DNA of 64,000 nt, from assembly GCF_024166365.1 (NCBI RefSeq), contig NC_064839.1:33864378-33928377 (forward strand), given 5' to 3'. The notes under the pieces are model-generated. The model saw only the letters and a program-made list of their open reading frames with translations. It ran no database searches and was not told the DNA's origin. The translations under genes and the position numbers were made by a program. Position 1 is the first letter of the stretch, and every line of letters begins with the position of its first letter. Source of the DNA: Elephas maximus indicus (lineage: Eukaryota > Chordata > Mammalia > Proboscidea > Elephantidae). Below are positions 1-9,490 of the stretch, in pieces.

Positions 1-394
1 AAAGGCTAAGGGTTGTATCAAAAATACTAGGCAGTCAATTGAATAAGTTCCCATTGGTTAAGGGACAATCTGATCACCAATAAGGTTAATAACTGCAATA
101 GACAAGGCACAACAAATAAATTAAAATCCATTGGTACATCATGATACTAAACGAACAAAAACAATCCTCATTAGTCATCTTTGGAGGATGTTGGAAAACC
201 AAATCATTATTTTGAAAGCTGGCAAATAACGGCAAAGACTCAAGCATTTACCCCACCTCTCCTATACAGACTGTATCTCAGGGAAGCCAAGTAGTTGATT
301 GCTGAACATTTCCAGGCATAGATGCATTCAAGGTAGCCACTGCAGAAGCAAAGACAGGATTAGAATATCATGATTTTGCAATACCTAATGAAAT
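1..394. other. Intronic DNA, unassigned
   Basis: ATP6V0D1 intron 1; AT-rich, no gene or recognisable repeat boundary. It may contain old, decayed interspersed repeat. Confidence 0.3.
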
Positions 395-515
395 AATGAT
401 CTAGGCATAACAACGTGAGGATGGCGCAGGACCAGGCAATATTTCACTGTGTTGTACATAGGGTTGCCATGAGTCAGAATTGACTGAACGGCACCTAACA
501 AGAACAGCAAGGCGA
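395..515 (+). mobile_element. RTE (BovB-like) 3' end fragment
   Basis: Ends in the RTE tail ...CACTGTGTTGTACATAGGG then GGCACCTAACAAGAACAGC, the same terminus as the longer RTE copies at 5319 and 36915. Confidence 0.75.
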
Positions 516-712
516 AAAATGTCAGTCATTCCTTATGTCTAAAAAAGAAAAATCAATCAAATATTATATGCTTCCCAATGGAAGTAAACACACCATCTAG
601 TAAATATTCTTTAAAAAAAAAAATCAGATCAGAATTGAATAAAGCCTATAAATCTAATTACCTATTTACAGGACAAACGAGGGACATAGAAACATGTAAA
701 ACTATATGACGC

Positions 713-1462
713 GTTAAGGGGACTTCTAAGTCAATTGGCAAAATAATTCTATTATGAAAACATTCTGCATTCCACTTTGAAATGTGGCGTCTGGGGCCTT
801 AAATGCTAACAAGCTGCCATCTAAGATGCATCAATTGGTCTCAACCCACTTGGAGCAAAGGAGAATGAAGAACACCAAGGTCACACGATAACTATGAGCC
901 CAAGAGACAGAAAGGGCCACATGAACCAGAGACTTACATCATCCTGAGACCAGAAGAACTAGATGGTGCCCGGCCACAACCGATGACTGCCCTGACAGTG
1001 AGCACAACAGAGAACCCCTGAGGGAGCAGGAGATCAGTGGGATGCAGACCCCAAATTCTCATAAAAAGACCATACTTAATGGTCTGACTGAGACTAGAGG
1101 AATCCCGGCAGTCATGGTCCCCAAACCTTCTGTTGGCCCAGGACAGGAACCATTCCCGGAGACAACTCATCAGACATGGAAGGGACTGGACAGTGGGTAG
1201 GAGAGAGATGCTGATGAAGAGTGAGCTATTTGTATCAGGTGGACACTTGAGACTGTGTTGGCATCTCCTGTCTGGAGGGGAGATGGGAGGGTAGAAAGCG
1301 TTGGAAGCTGGCAAAATTGTCACGAAAGGAGAGACTGGAAGGGCTGACTCATTAGGGGGAGAGAAAGTGTGAGTATGGAGTAAGGTGTATATAAACTTAT
1401 ATGTGACAGACTGACTTGATTTGTAAACGTTCACTTGAAGCTCAATAAAAATTAAAAAAAAA
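713..1462 (+). mobile_element. 5'-truncated L1, 3'UTR only
   Basis: Afrotherian-type L1 3'UTR ending CTCAATAAAAATT plus an A tail. Target-site duplications AAAACTATATGAYGC flank it at 698-712 and 1463-1477. Confidence 0.85.
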
Positions 1463-1750
1463 AAAACTATATGATGCAGATGCAATCAGCAAAACTGAGA
1501 AAGAGGGAAAATCTATTAGGTCAAGGGATTCAGCTTCTTCAACAAACAGATTAAAAGGAAAAGAGAATGAGAGAGAAACTATATTAAAAGACCAAAGAAG
1601 TTAGCACCAACTGATATGTATGGATCATATTTGGACCCTGAGTGAAACAAGCAAATTATATTTAGAAATTTAAGATAATTTGAGAGACCTAAATGGATAT
1701 TTAACAATGCTAAGAAATTTTTTTTTTTTTGAGAGGAGTAATGGTATTGT

Positions 1751-2222
1751 GAGAAGCTCTGGTGGTGCAGTGGTTAAGCAGCTCGGCTACTGACCTAAAG
1801 GTTGGTGGTTCAAACCCACCAGCAGCTCCGAGAAAGAAAGATGTCGTACTCTGATTCCGTAAAGATTGCAGTCTTGGGAGTGGTGGCAAAAACATCAAAT
1901 ACCGGGGAAAACTGAGAAGTCAACATCCTCGAAAATTCTAACGCCTGAACAAAAAATCACAAGACACACAAAAAACAAAGATACAATGGCCCATCCAAAT
2001 CTTGACAAAGGGAGTGAAAGCACATCTAGGAATGGCCAAATAATGAAAAAAACAGAAGAACATAATACAACATTAAACATAATTAAAGAACTAAGGGAAA
2101 ACATAAACAAACAGCTAAAAAAAAAAAAGAGATTACAGCCTTGGAAACCCTATGGGGCAGTTCTACTCTGTTCTATAGGGTCGCTATGAGTCAGAATTAA
2201 CTCAATGGCAATGGGTTTTTTG
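1751..2222 (+). mobile_element. AfroSINE split by an insertion
   Basis: 5' part 1751-1877 (tRNA-like, GTTCAAACCCACC box B) and 3' part 2130-2222 (CTATGAGTCAGAATTAACT) are halves of one SINE. The 252-bp piece between is flanked by a duplication of the SINE's own sequence (1863-1877 and 2130-2144). Confidence 0.85.
1878..2129 (+). mobile_element. L1 ORF1-like fragment with A tail, inside AfroSINE
   Basis: Has a ~15-bp target-site duplication and a terminal A run. It encodes a lysine/glutamate-rich stretch (PGKTEKSTSSKILTPEQKIT, later MAHPNLDKGSESTSRNGQIM) that resembles the N-terminal part of an older L1 ORF1; that family call is tentative. Confidence 0.6.
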
Positions 2223-2830
2223 TTTTTTTAATGGTATTATGGTCATTATAAAAAAAATGTCATCATCTTTTTGAAATACTGAAATATTTACAGCTGAAAT
2301 TATATGTTTATTTGAAAATAATTTGGGAGAGGGGGGATGAGTGGAGCTATTATTGAAACAAGATTAATAATCGTTATATCAGCAAGAGTTGATAACTGTT
2401 GAAGTTAGATGATTAGTACTCATGGGTTCATTACACTATTCCTTCTAATTTGCGTATGTTTGACAATGTCCATAACGAAGTTTTAAAAAGAAAAGAGGAC
2501 AGGGAAATTCTGGAAGACAGAGGTGGGGTCTCATTTACACTGAATTTCCAGCATCTATCTAGGCTTTTTTATCTAGGCAGATTAATAGCAATGCTTACAG
2601 GGTGAATCCAAGGTAAAAGCTGAGAGTTCAGGCTCTGAACTGTGCCAGTGCCTGAAATACCTGGCGGCTCTCATATGAGGGCCAGGGGCTGGCACTGAGT
2701 AGACCTGCAGGAAGTGTTTCTTGAACAAGCAAATGAATATAAAAGTAGCACTACATGTGCCCCTCATGGTCTGAAATACTATGATTTACTAAATCATATC
2801 CAACAACCCCAAATTTGGCAGGTGGCCTCA

Positions 2831-3032
2831 AGGAGCCCTGGTGGTAGGACAATTAAGTGCTCAGCTGCTAACCAAAAGGTTGTCAGTTGGAACTTACCCA
2901 GCAGCTCCGTGAGAGAAAGACCTAACAATCTGCTCTCATAAAGATTACAGCCTATAAAAGCCTATCGGGCTGTTCTACTCTGTCACATGTAGTCCTATGA
3001 GTCAGAATCGACTAGATGGCACCTAACAACAA
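2831..3032 (+). mobile_element. AfroSINE, full length
   Basis: Complete element from GGAGCCCTGGTGG to the RTE-like tail CTAGATGGCACCTAACAACAAC. Confidence 0.85.
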
Positions 3033-3219
3033 CTATGGGAGAAAGTGCTCTGTACCATCAATTATCTTTGCCCCCATACCCAGTGCTAAGGGGCTTCCTC
3101 TCCTGCATTCAGCCTGCCTTTTTTTTTACTCCATGGTTCTGGGTTCTCAGATTTGTATGCTCAGCCCCTATGCCCTACCACCCTGGGTTCCTTTCCGTCC
3201 CTCTAACTGGAGTGACTAT

Positions 3220-3455
3220 TTCTGCCTTCACATGCTGGTCCTTCTGCCTGAAACCCTCCTCTCCCAGCTCTCTGCATAGCTGGCTTCTTCTCATTCTTCA
3301 CATTTCAACTCAAATATCATTTCCTCAGGAGGGCCTTAACCAGCCACACTCCCCAAAGATTTCCTTGTGATTCTCTGTATCACTTCTCCACTGTCCCTTT
3401 CATATATATCACCCGTAGTAAGTAATTATATATGTATTTTGCTTACTTAATGATA
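3220..3455 (-). repeat. L2 3'-end fragment
   Basis: CTCAAATATCATTTCCTCAG followed by GAGGGCCTTAACC is the mammalian-wide L2 3' region pattern. Exact ends are uncertain, and the strand is not secure. Confidence 0.5.
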
Positions 3456-3645
3456 ACAATAACAGCACATTGACTTGCAATTACCATGTGTCAAACTTAT
3501 GGATTACTTGTCATATTGTTTAACTCTCATAACCACTCCGAGGTAAGTGCTATTATTATTACCATTTTACAGATGATGAAACTCAGGACAGAGTTGTTAC
3601 ATACCTTGCCTATGGCCACAGAGCCAGGAAGCAGTGGGCCAACAT
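3456..3645 (-). repeat. MIR SINE
   Basis: Ordered match to reverse MIR: CTCATAACCACTCCGAGGTA, ATTTTACAGATGATGAAACT, then GGCCACAGAGCCAGGAAGC. Confidence 0.75.
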
Positions 3646-3649
3646 TTTT

Positions 3650-3830
3650 AACCACTATATTGATCTCTTAACATCTGTCTTTACTCTGCTGACCTCCAAC
3701 CCCAGACTATGAGAGTCAAGAGAACATTATTCAACAAAGTATTCCTGGCCCCTATCACAATGCCTGTAATAAAATCAGTGCTCTGTAAGTATATGTCGAA
3801 TGAATGAAAACATTCAAAATAATACTGTAT
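3650..3830 (+). repeat. L2-like 3' end
   Basis: CAGTGCTCTGTAAGTATATG then TCGAATGAATGAA resembles the L2 3' terminus. Confidence 0.45.
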
Positions 3831-3849
3831 AATTTCTCTTCGTTTTTTT

Positions 3850-5319
3850 GTGTTTTATGGACTATGCAAAGGCATCTGACTGTGTGAATCATAACAAATT
3901 ATGGATAACACTGCTGAGAATGGGAATTCCAGAACACTTAATTGTGCTCATGAGGAACCTGTACACAGATCAAGAGGCAGTTGTTCAAACAGAACAAGGT
4001 GATACTGCGTGGTTTAAAGTCAGGAAAGGTGTGTGTCAGGGTTGTATCCATTCACCGTACTTATTCCATCTTCATGCTGACCACATAGTCCAAGAAGCTG
4101 AACTATGTGAAGGAAGAACAAGGCATCAGGATTGGAAGAAGACTCATTAACAACCTATTACAACTTTTAACAACCTATGACACAACCTTGCTTGCTGAAA
4201 GTGAAGAGGACTTGAAGCACTTACTGATGAAGATCAAAGACCACAGCTTTCAGTATGGACTACACCTCAACATATAGGAAACAAAAATCCTCACAACTGG
4301 ACCAGTAAGCAACATCATGACAAATGGAGAAAAGATAGAAGTTGTCAAGGATTTCATTTTACTTGGATCCACAATCAACGTCCATGGAAACAGCAGTCAA
4401 GAAATCAGATGACGTACTGAATTGGGAAAATCTGCTGCAAAAGACATCTATAAAGTGTTAAAAAGCAAAGATGGAGATCATGGTCCCCAGGCCTTCTTTT
4501 AGCCCAAGACAGGAACCATTCCCAAAGCCAAGTCTTCAGACGGGGATTGGACTGGACTCTGGGTTAGAAAATGATACTGGTGAGGAGTAAGCTTCTTGGA
4601 TCAAGTGGACACATGAGACTATGTGGGCAGCTCCTGTCTGGATGGGAGATGAGAGAAAAGAGGGGGCCAGAAGCTGGCCAAATGGACACGAAAACAGAGA
4701 GTGGAAAGGAGTGTGCTGTCTCACTGGGGGGGAGCAACTAGGAGTATATAGCAAGTTGTACATAAATTTTCCTATGAGAGACTGCCTTGATTTGTAAACT
4801 TTCACTTAAAGCACAATAAAAATTAGAAAAAAAAAAAAAAAGCAAAGATGTCACCTTGAAGACTAAGGTGTACCTGACCCAAGCCATGGTGTTTTCAATC
4901 GCCTCATACGTATGCGAAAACTGGCCAATGTATAAGAAGACCAAAGAAGAACTGATGCCTTTGAATTACGGTGCCGACAAAGAATATTGAATATACCATG
5001 GACCGCCAAAAGAATGAACAAATCTGTCTTGGAAGAAGTGCACTCAGAATGCTCCTTAGAACTAAGGATGGTGAAACTTCATCTCACATACTTTGGACAT
5101 GTTATCAGGAGGGACCAGTCCCTGGAGAAAGACATCATACTTGGTAGAAGGTCAGCGAAAAAGAGGAAGGCCCTCAGCGAGATGGACTGACACAGTGGCT
5201 ACAATAATGGGCTCAAGCATAACAACGATTGTGAGGACGGTGAAGGACCAGGCAATGTTTCATTTTGTTATACACAGTCGCTATGAGTTGGAAGCGACTG
5301 GACAGCACCTAACAATGAT
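3850..5319 (+). mobile_element. RTE (BovB-like) 3' part, split by L1
   Basis: Pieces 3850-4473 and 4851-5319 encode a decayed reverse transcriptase: CFMDYAKASDCVNHNKLW, the GVCQGC segment, then LLMKIKDHSFQYG. Several stops and shifts are present. The 3' end is the RTE tail CGACTGGACAGCACCTAACA. Confidence 0.85.
4474..4836 (+). mobile_element. 5'-truncated L1 inside RTE
   Basis: L1 3'UTR ending TAAAGCACAATAAAAATTAG plus A tail; target-site duplication AAAAAGCAAAGATG at 4460-4473 and 4837-4850. Confidence 0.9.
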
Positions 5320-5324
5320 TTCGC

Positions 5325-6185
5325 CTCGTATATCTCTGATCCACCTCCTCTTCCCCATAAATCTCTAGCACAGGGCCCAGCTCCCAGAGGGTACTCAACA
5401 CATCCAGAAACACTCACAGCTAGAAAAACCTTTTGCAACCCCCTGGCTCTGTCCCCTCAGTTCACCAAACAGGAAGGATCTCTCCAGGTGCTTTCCCCTT
5501 CCCCAGGAAAGAAACAATTAGAGAAAGATGGAAAACGAAGGACACATGGGTTTCAGAGGTCCTAAGAGACCAAGGTCTACAAGAAGATAGGTTAGTGCCC
5601 TACTGGTGTGGAACTCAGGAAAGAAGTCTAGGATGTGGTGGCGGGGCTACACCTGCTCTACCTTGCAGAACATACACCCTCCCATCAATGCCCTGTGCTC
5701 CTGCGAACTGTCCAACACCTGAACTATGTTCCTTGGAAACCTCAAGACACATCCAGAAACCCCACTGGGGACTACAGGCTTCCTAGGTCTCTCCTTCCCA
5801 CTCCCTCTTTCCCTACTAGATGAAGAGGCAAAGCCACCCACCAACAGGGGCCTGTAGGCCAGGCCTCTGGTATCACCTTCAGAAGCAGAGAACTTTCTGT
5901 AGAGGAAAAATGGGATTTCTGGTCGCCCCTTCTTGCTTCTGGTTACCCCCAGCCCTCAAAAGTCCTGAGCATCTCTGGCATAAAGGGTCCCAAGAATCCC
6001 AAACTCTGTGCTGAGAAGCTTCTAAGAAAGCAGCACAAATGCCACAGGAGTTGTGAATGAGTGGAGAGGACAACATTCTGACCCGGGAAAACCACAGAGA
6101 AGTTCTAAGATGAGTTGGCACTGGGGCTGAGCCTTGAAGTGTGGGACTCACTGGGCTTCATGGGGATAAGGAAGAAGTAGAGGAA
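5325..6185. other. Intronic DNA without gene
   Basis: Largely unique. 5340-5410 resembles an L2 3' end. Open frames on both strands show no recognisable domain. Confidence 0.4.
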
Positions 6186-6273
6186 CAGCAGGTGCAAATA
6201 ATACCAAAAACAAGAGCTAACATTTAAAAAAAAAAATTTACCTACTGCTTATTCCGTCCTGGATACCCTAGTC

Positions 6274-6446
6274 CTGGAAGCCCTGGTGGCATAGTGCTTA
6301 AGTGCTATGGCTGCTAACCAAAGAGTTGGCGGTTCGAATCCACCAGGTGCTTCTTGGAAACTCTATGGTGCAGTTCTACTCTGTCCTACAGGGTTGCTAT
6401 GAGTCAGAATCGACTCGACAGCACTGGGTTTGGTTTGGTTTTTGGG
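6274..6446 (+). mobile_element. AfroSINE copy 1 in MIR
   Basis: Full element from CTGGAAGCCCTGGTGGC to the T/G-rich tail; box B GTTCGAATCCACC. Confidence 0.85.
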
Positions 6447-6457
6447 TATTCTGTCCT

Positions 6458-6627
6458 GGAAACCCTGGTGGCATAGTGGTTAAGAGCTATGGCTGCTAAC
6501 CAAAAGGTTGGCAGTTCGAATCCACCAGGTGCTCCTTGGAAACTCTATGGCGCAGTTCTGTCCTGTCCTATAGGGTCAATATGAATTGGAATTGACTCAA
6601 CGGCAATGGGTTTTGTTTTGTTTTTGG
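6458..6627 (+). mobile_element. AfroSINE copy 2 at the same target
   Basis: Full element. The target word TATTCYGTCCT appears before copy 1 (6250-6260), between the copies (6447-6457) and after copy 2 (6628-6638). Confidence 0.85.
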
Positions 6628-6812
6628 TATTCTGTCCTTGGTTCTGGGCTAAGTGTTTGATTTCTCACAATGACCTTATGAGGTAGGTTGGTACGTGCTG
6701 TTAATGTATCAGACCAGATGTGTTGAATACTTTCCTAAGGTAATCCAGTAATTGGCAGGGCTGGGATTCAAACTCAGGTTTGCCCAACTCCAAAGTCCAC
6801 TACACTATGTGA

Positions 6813-8444
6813 ACGAAGTGCTGGGGAGTTGGCTTTTGTGAGGGAGAGGAGTGCCATGTTAAAGGTCTGGATGGTGTCCCACAAAGGGGGCCATGTGCTG
6901 AGCAGTGTTGTAGGAAGAGTGCCCTAGCATGTTTATGAAGGATGATGGAAGGTCTGCTGGGAACCTTGTGCTCCCAGAAGCTATACGGGGCGGGCAAGTA
7001 GAGGCAGGAGTGAGGAAAGCCAAGGGAAAAAAAAAAAAAAAAAAGCCAACCAAATGCCAGTTGATGAGCAAGACGTTCACCTCCAGATTTAAGCATTTAA
7101 TAAAGGTCTTTCTTCAGTTCCAGTTAGCACACAAAACTCAAATTAAGTACAATGTGCCAGGCCCTGCCTGGGCAGGCTCCCTCCGTTCCTTTTTCTTTTC
7201 CCCCAGTGAGGACAATCAGGCTGCTGGCAGGCTCCTACAACCCAGCACCCTAAAGTGGTCTCCTCTCCTTCCCCACCTCCACTCACATAAGGGAGGTCAA
7301 CAACTATTCTTATACATTTGACTTTAAATCATAAAATGCACAATTATCATTATTTTAAATTCAATAAGTTTTCTATTTTAAAAGAATTTTTACCTTACTG
7401 GTTTAGTTCACAAGAAAATAACTGACTTTTTTTCCCCTTGAGGTCACTTTTAACATCGATAAGCTTTTGAGGAGAAATTTCCCCCAAAAGGTGAAATCAT
7501 CTGGCCATTATTCCTCCATCCAGCCATCAAATATAAAGCTATCAGTACCTCTGCTCAAAGGTATCACTTTGGTGGGGGGGAGGGGATAGGAACTCACATC
7601 CCAGCCACCCTGCTCTTCTGTACCACTCAGGTATAGGGAGGACACACAGGCTGGAGTCAGGGAAATTGCCAATTCAGTATATCTGATGCATTTGTGCCAT
7701 GGAGAGTTAATCCCACTTGGGGTGGTGCGAGCTGAGAAGAAAGGGGAACTCAGCTGCTCTCACCACTCTAGTGCCAAGAAACCCAACAGGCAGTTCTAAG
7801 AAACCCAACAGGCAGTGCTAAGAAACCCAACAGGCTGAGTTGGGTTTATCAGCCAAATACAGGTGTATGAACTTCCAGACTCGCAGGGCTACCTCTTGAT
7901 CTCCAGAACCCTGCCCTCAGGAGACCGCGTCCAGCCTGCGGTTTGGAGTTGGAGGAAAACCTCGCTAAGCTGGCTCGCAATTCCTGAGGGAGGCCCACCC
8001 CTAGGCCAAGGCGAAGACCCAATGTTCCCAAAGGCTTTGATGTATATGTGGGGAGGGCGGGAGACCCTTCCCGCTCAGCTTCCCTACGCGTTGCCAAGGG
8101 ATGGCTCTCTGGCTACGTCAGGGTGAAGAGGCTTGTACGGGCACACCCCACATCAGGTCAAGAAACTTCCTCCCTCCAAACTAAGCGGCGGGCCCAACCC
8201 GGGAAGAGGCCGCCCAAGTCAAACCGCACCACCGCGGCCTTGTTTGCGTTTGGGCCCGCGCCGAGCCGCAGCTAGAGGTAGCTCTCCTTCCGGCGCACCC
8301 GCCATCACCCGCGCATTACCAGTAGGCCCCTCAGGCCCGACTCCTCCCCGACCCCTCAGGCCTAGGAGAACTCCCGCTTCCCGCTTCCCGGCCAGACCTC
8401 CATCCTGCCCTTCCAAGACCCTGCAGCCCGACCCCGCGGCTCAC
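6813..8444. other. ATP6V0D1 intron 1, proximal part
   Basis: No dispersed repeat recognised apart from an A-run (7027-7044) and the 22-bp tandem repeat. GC rises sharply from about 8150 into the promoter island. Confidence 0.5.
7776..7847. repeat. 22-bp tandem repeat with terminal hairpin
   Basis: Three near-perfect 22-bp units (AAGAAACCCAACAGGCAGTGCT type) begin at 7776, 7798 and 7820. The last runs into a perfect inverted repeat, AAACCCAAC (7823-7831) and GTTGGGTTT (7839-7847), with a 7-base loop. It lies in ATP6V0D1 intron 1, about 0.6 kb inside from exon 1. Confidence 0.85.
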
Positions 8445-8574
8445 CCTCGAGCGTCTCGCACTGGACCAGATTGAGATAGTCCGCCTGGCTGAGCACTCCA
8501 GCCTTCAGGCCGCGCACCAGCCCCTCCAAGTAGCCATTGTCCACGTTGAAGTAAAGCTCCGAGAAGGACGACAT
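8445..8574 (-). CDS. ATP6V0D1: V-ATPase subunit d1, first coding exon (partial gene)
   Basis: This exon encodes the N-terminus of subunit d1, which sits in the membrane V0 sector of the vacuolar proton pump and couples the central stalk to the proteolipid ring. The ATG at 8574 opens 43 codons plus one base. The peptide starts [20 protein letters not shown] and ends QCETLE, matching the mammalian d1 N-terminus apart from changes near residues 3 and 5. A consensus donor (G|GTGAGC) follows at 8444, so the next codon is split after its first base, as expected for an Asp. The remaining exons lie beyond the left edge, making 1-8444 intron 1. The d2 paralogue is less likely because of the close d1 match and the neighbouring AGRP gene. 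Confidence 0.95.
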
Positions 8575-8674
8575 GACTGCGGAGGGGGCAGCGGGACCGT
8601 AGCACCCAGACCGGCCGGCACTTAGAGAGACTCCAGGATCAGCTGACGCGGCGCCCGCAGGGGGCTGTCAGAGG

Positions 8675-8684
8675 GTCAGGTGAC
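8675..8684 (-). promoter_or_regulatory. Second CLEAR-like E-box
   Basis: GTCAGGTGAC differs from the CLEAR palindrome at one central base and keeps the CANNTG core. It is centred 20 bp (about two helical turns) from the better site at 8695-8704, so both would face the same side of the helix. Function is inferred. Confidence 0.45.
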
Positions 8685-8694
8685 GCATAAGCGC

Positions 8695-8704
8695 CTCACG
8701 TGAC
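8695..8704 (-). promoter_or_regulatory. CLEAR/E-box element (TFEB/TFE3-type)
   Basis: The plus strand reads CTCACGTGAC, a 9/10 match to the palindromic CLEAR consensus GTCACGTGAC. It lies about 120 bp upstream of the ATP6V0D1 start codon. V-ATPase genes are established members of the TFEB lysosomal network, so the role is a well-founded inference. Confidence 0.7.
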
Positions 8705-8794
8705 CACAGCGAGGCGGAGCTCTGAGCGGCTCCCGTCTTCCGGATTGTGTAATCCGGGAGCTTTGCGCAGGTGTGGGCTGGAACTTGCCCTCTG

Positions 8795-8806
8795 GCGCCT
8801 GCGCAC
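8795..8806. promoter_or_regulatory. NRF1-like site
   Basis: GCGCCTGCGCAC matches the NRF1 type (two GCGC half-sites, one mismatch). Such sites are common in CpG-island promoters. It lies about 225 bp upstream of the ATP6V0D1 ATG. Confidence 0.5.
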
Positions 8807-8960
8807 GGAAGGGAGGTGGGTCTCCTACGCTGTGGCTTGAGAGCAGCTAGAAGTGTACGAGGTCCGCCGCGTGGTGGCACCGGTGGCCGCAGGGATCCTA
8901 CTTGTAACTTTGCTGGGTCTGGTGCGCCAGGCACTCTAGCGAGGTAATGATGGAAGCGGG

Positions 8961-9438
8961 CGGTGCTTCTTATCCTTGGAAAGATTCCAGACTTGGAATT
9001 TCTGAGTCACCCTCCCTCCCCCGAGGGAAACTAAGGTCCAGGAACAGGCAGGCCCGCCGGAGTTCACACGTCGAGTTAGCTGCATAGCAGGCCCTGGGCT
9101 TGGTACTTCGTTTGCCAGCCGGGAGTTACGGCCTGTTTGTGCGCCCACCCCCTGGCCTGCATTTATTTATTTATTGTACAAGATTCCGGAGGGCGAGAGC
9201 GCGGCTGTCTTCTGCTGCCCTAAAAGGCCTGGCGCCCTAAAAACGCTCGTGTGTGTGGCTCAGATGACGGGGGTTGCATAGCCCCTGGGGTAAGGGTTGT
9301 GTGGGGTTTCTTGGCTTGGCAGCACCCCTCACCCCTGCGGTAACCGCGCTCCCCACCTCCCTTAACCCCCCCCCCCGCCTCCCCGCCTCTGACAGCCATG
9401 TTCGAAATAACGCAACAGCTTTGGGGTTGATACCAGGC
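8961..9438. other. AGRP-ATP6V0D1 spacer
   Basis: GC-rich spacer with an (ATTT)n run at 9159-9176 and a C9 run near 9368. No coding exon recognised. Confidence 0.5.
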
Positions 9439-9444
9439 TTTATT
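9439..9444 (-). terminator. AGRP: AGRP poly(A) signal AATAAA
   Basis: The minus strand reads AATAAA about 47 bases after the AGRP stop codon, giving a very short 3'UTR. About 0.8 kb separates it from the downstream ATP6V0D1 promoter. Confidence 0.85.
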
Positions 9445-9490
9445 TGCCCCCCCGTGTCCCAGCCCCGACCCGGACCCCGACGTCAGCCAG

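Larger units (their letters stand above)
6200..6812 (-). repeat. MIR split by two AfroSINEs
   Basis: Reverse MIR at 6200-6260 (GAGCTAACATTT) resumes at 6628-6812 (CTTATGAGGTAGG, GGCAGGGCTGGGATTCAAAC). The two SINEs lie between these halves. Confidence 0.7.
8575..8960 (-). promoter_or_regulatory. ATP6V0D1: ATP6V0D1 5'UTR and GC-rich promoter
   Basis: The DNA just upstream of the ATG is GC- and CpG-rich with no obvious TATA box, as in a housekeeping CpG-island promoter. High GC also extends into intron 1 to about 8150. It holds two E-boxes resembling CLEAR sites (8675-8684, 8695-8704), an ETS-like core at 8738-8743, a 7-bp inverted repeat (8740-8746 with 8751-8757) and an NRF1-like site (8795-8806). 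The transcription start is not determined by the sequence; it is probably within about 100 bp of the ATG. Confidence 0.75.

Noticed and set aside
6298-6360. tRNA-like sequence with box A/B
   Set aside because: It is the tRNA-derived head of an AfroSINE; it recurs in every copy and does not form an independent tRNA gene.
8133-8474. 113-codon Pro/Arg-rich open frame
   Set aside because: CpG-island composition, antisense to ATP6V0D1 exon 1; no family resemblance.
9477-9487. CRE-like GACGTCAG near the AGRP 3' end
   Set aside because: It lies in the 3'UTR/CpG-rich DNA and can arise by chance; no supporting context.
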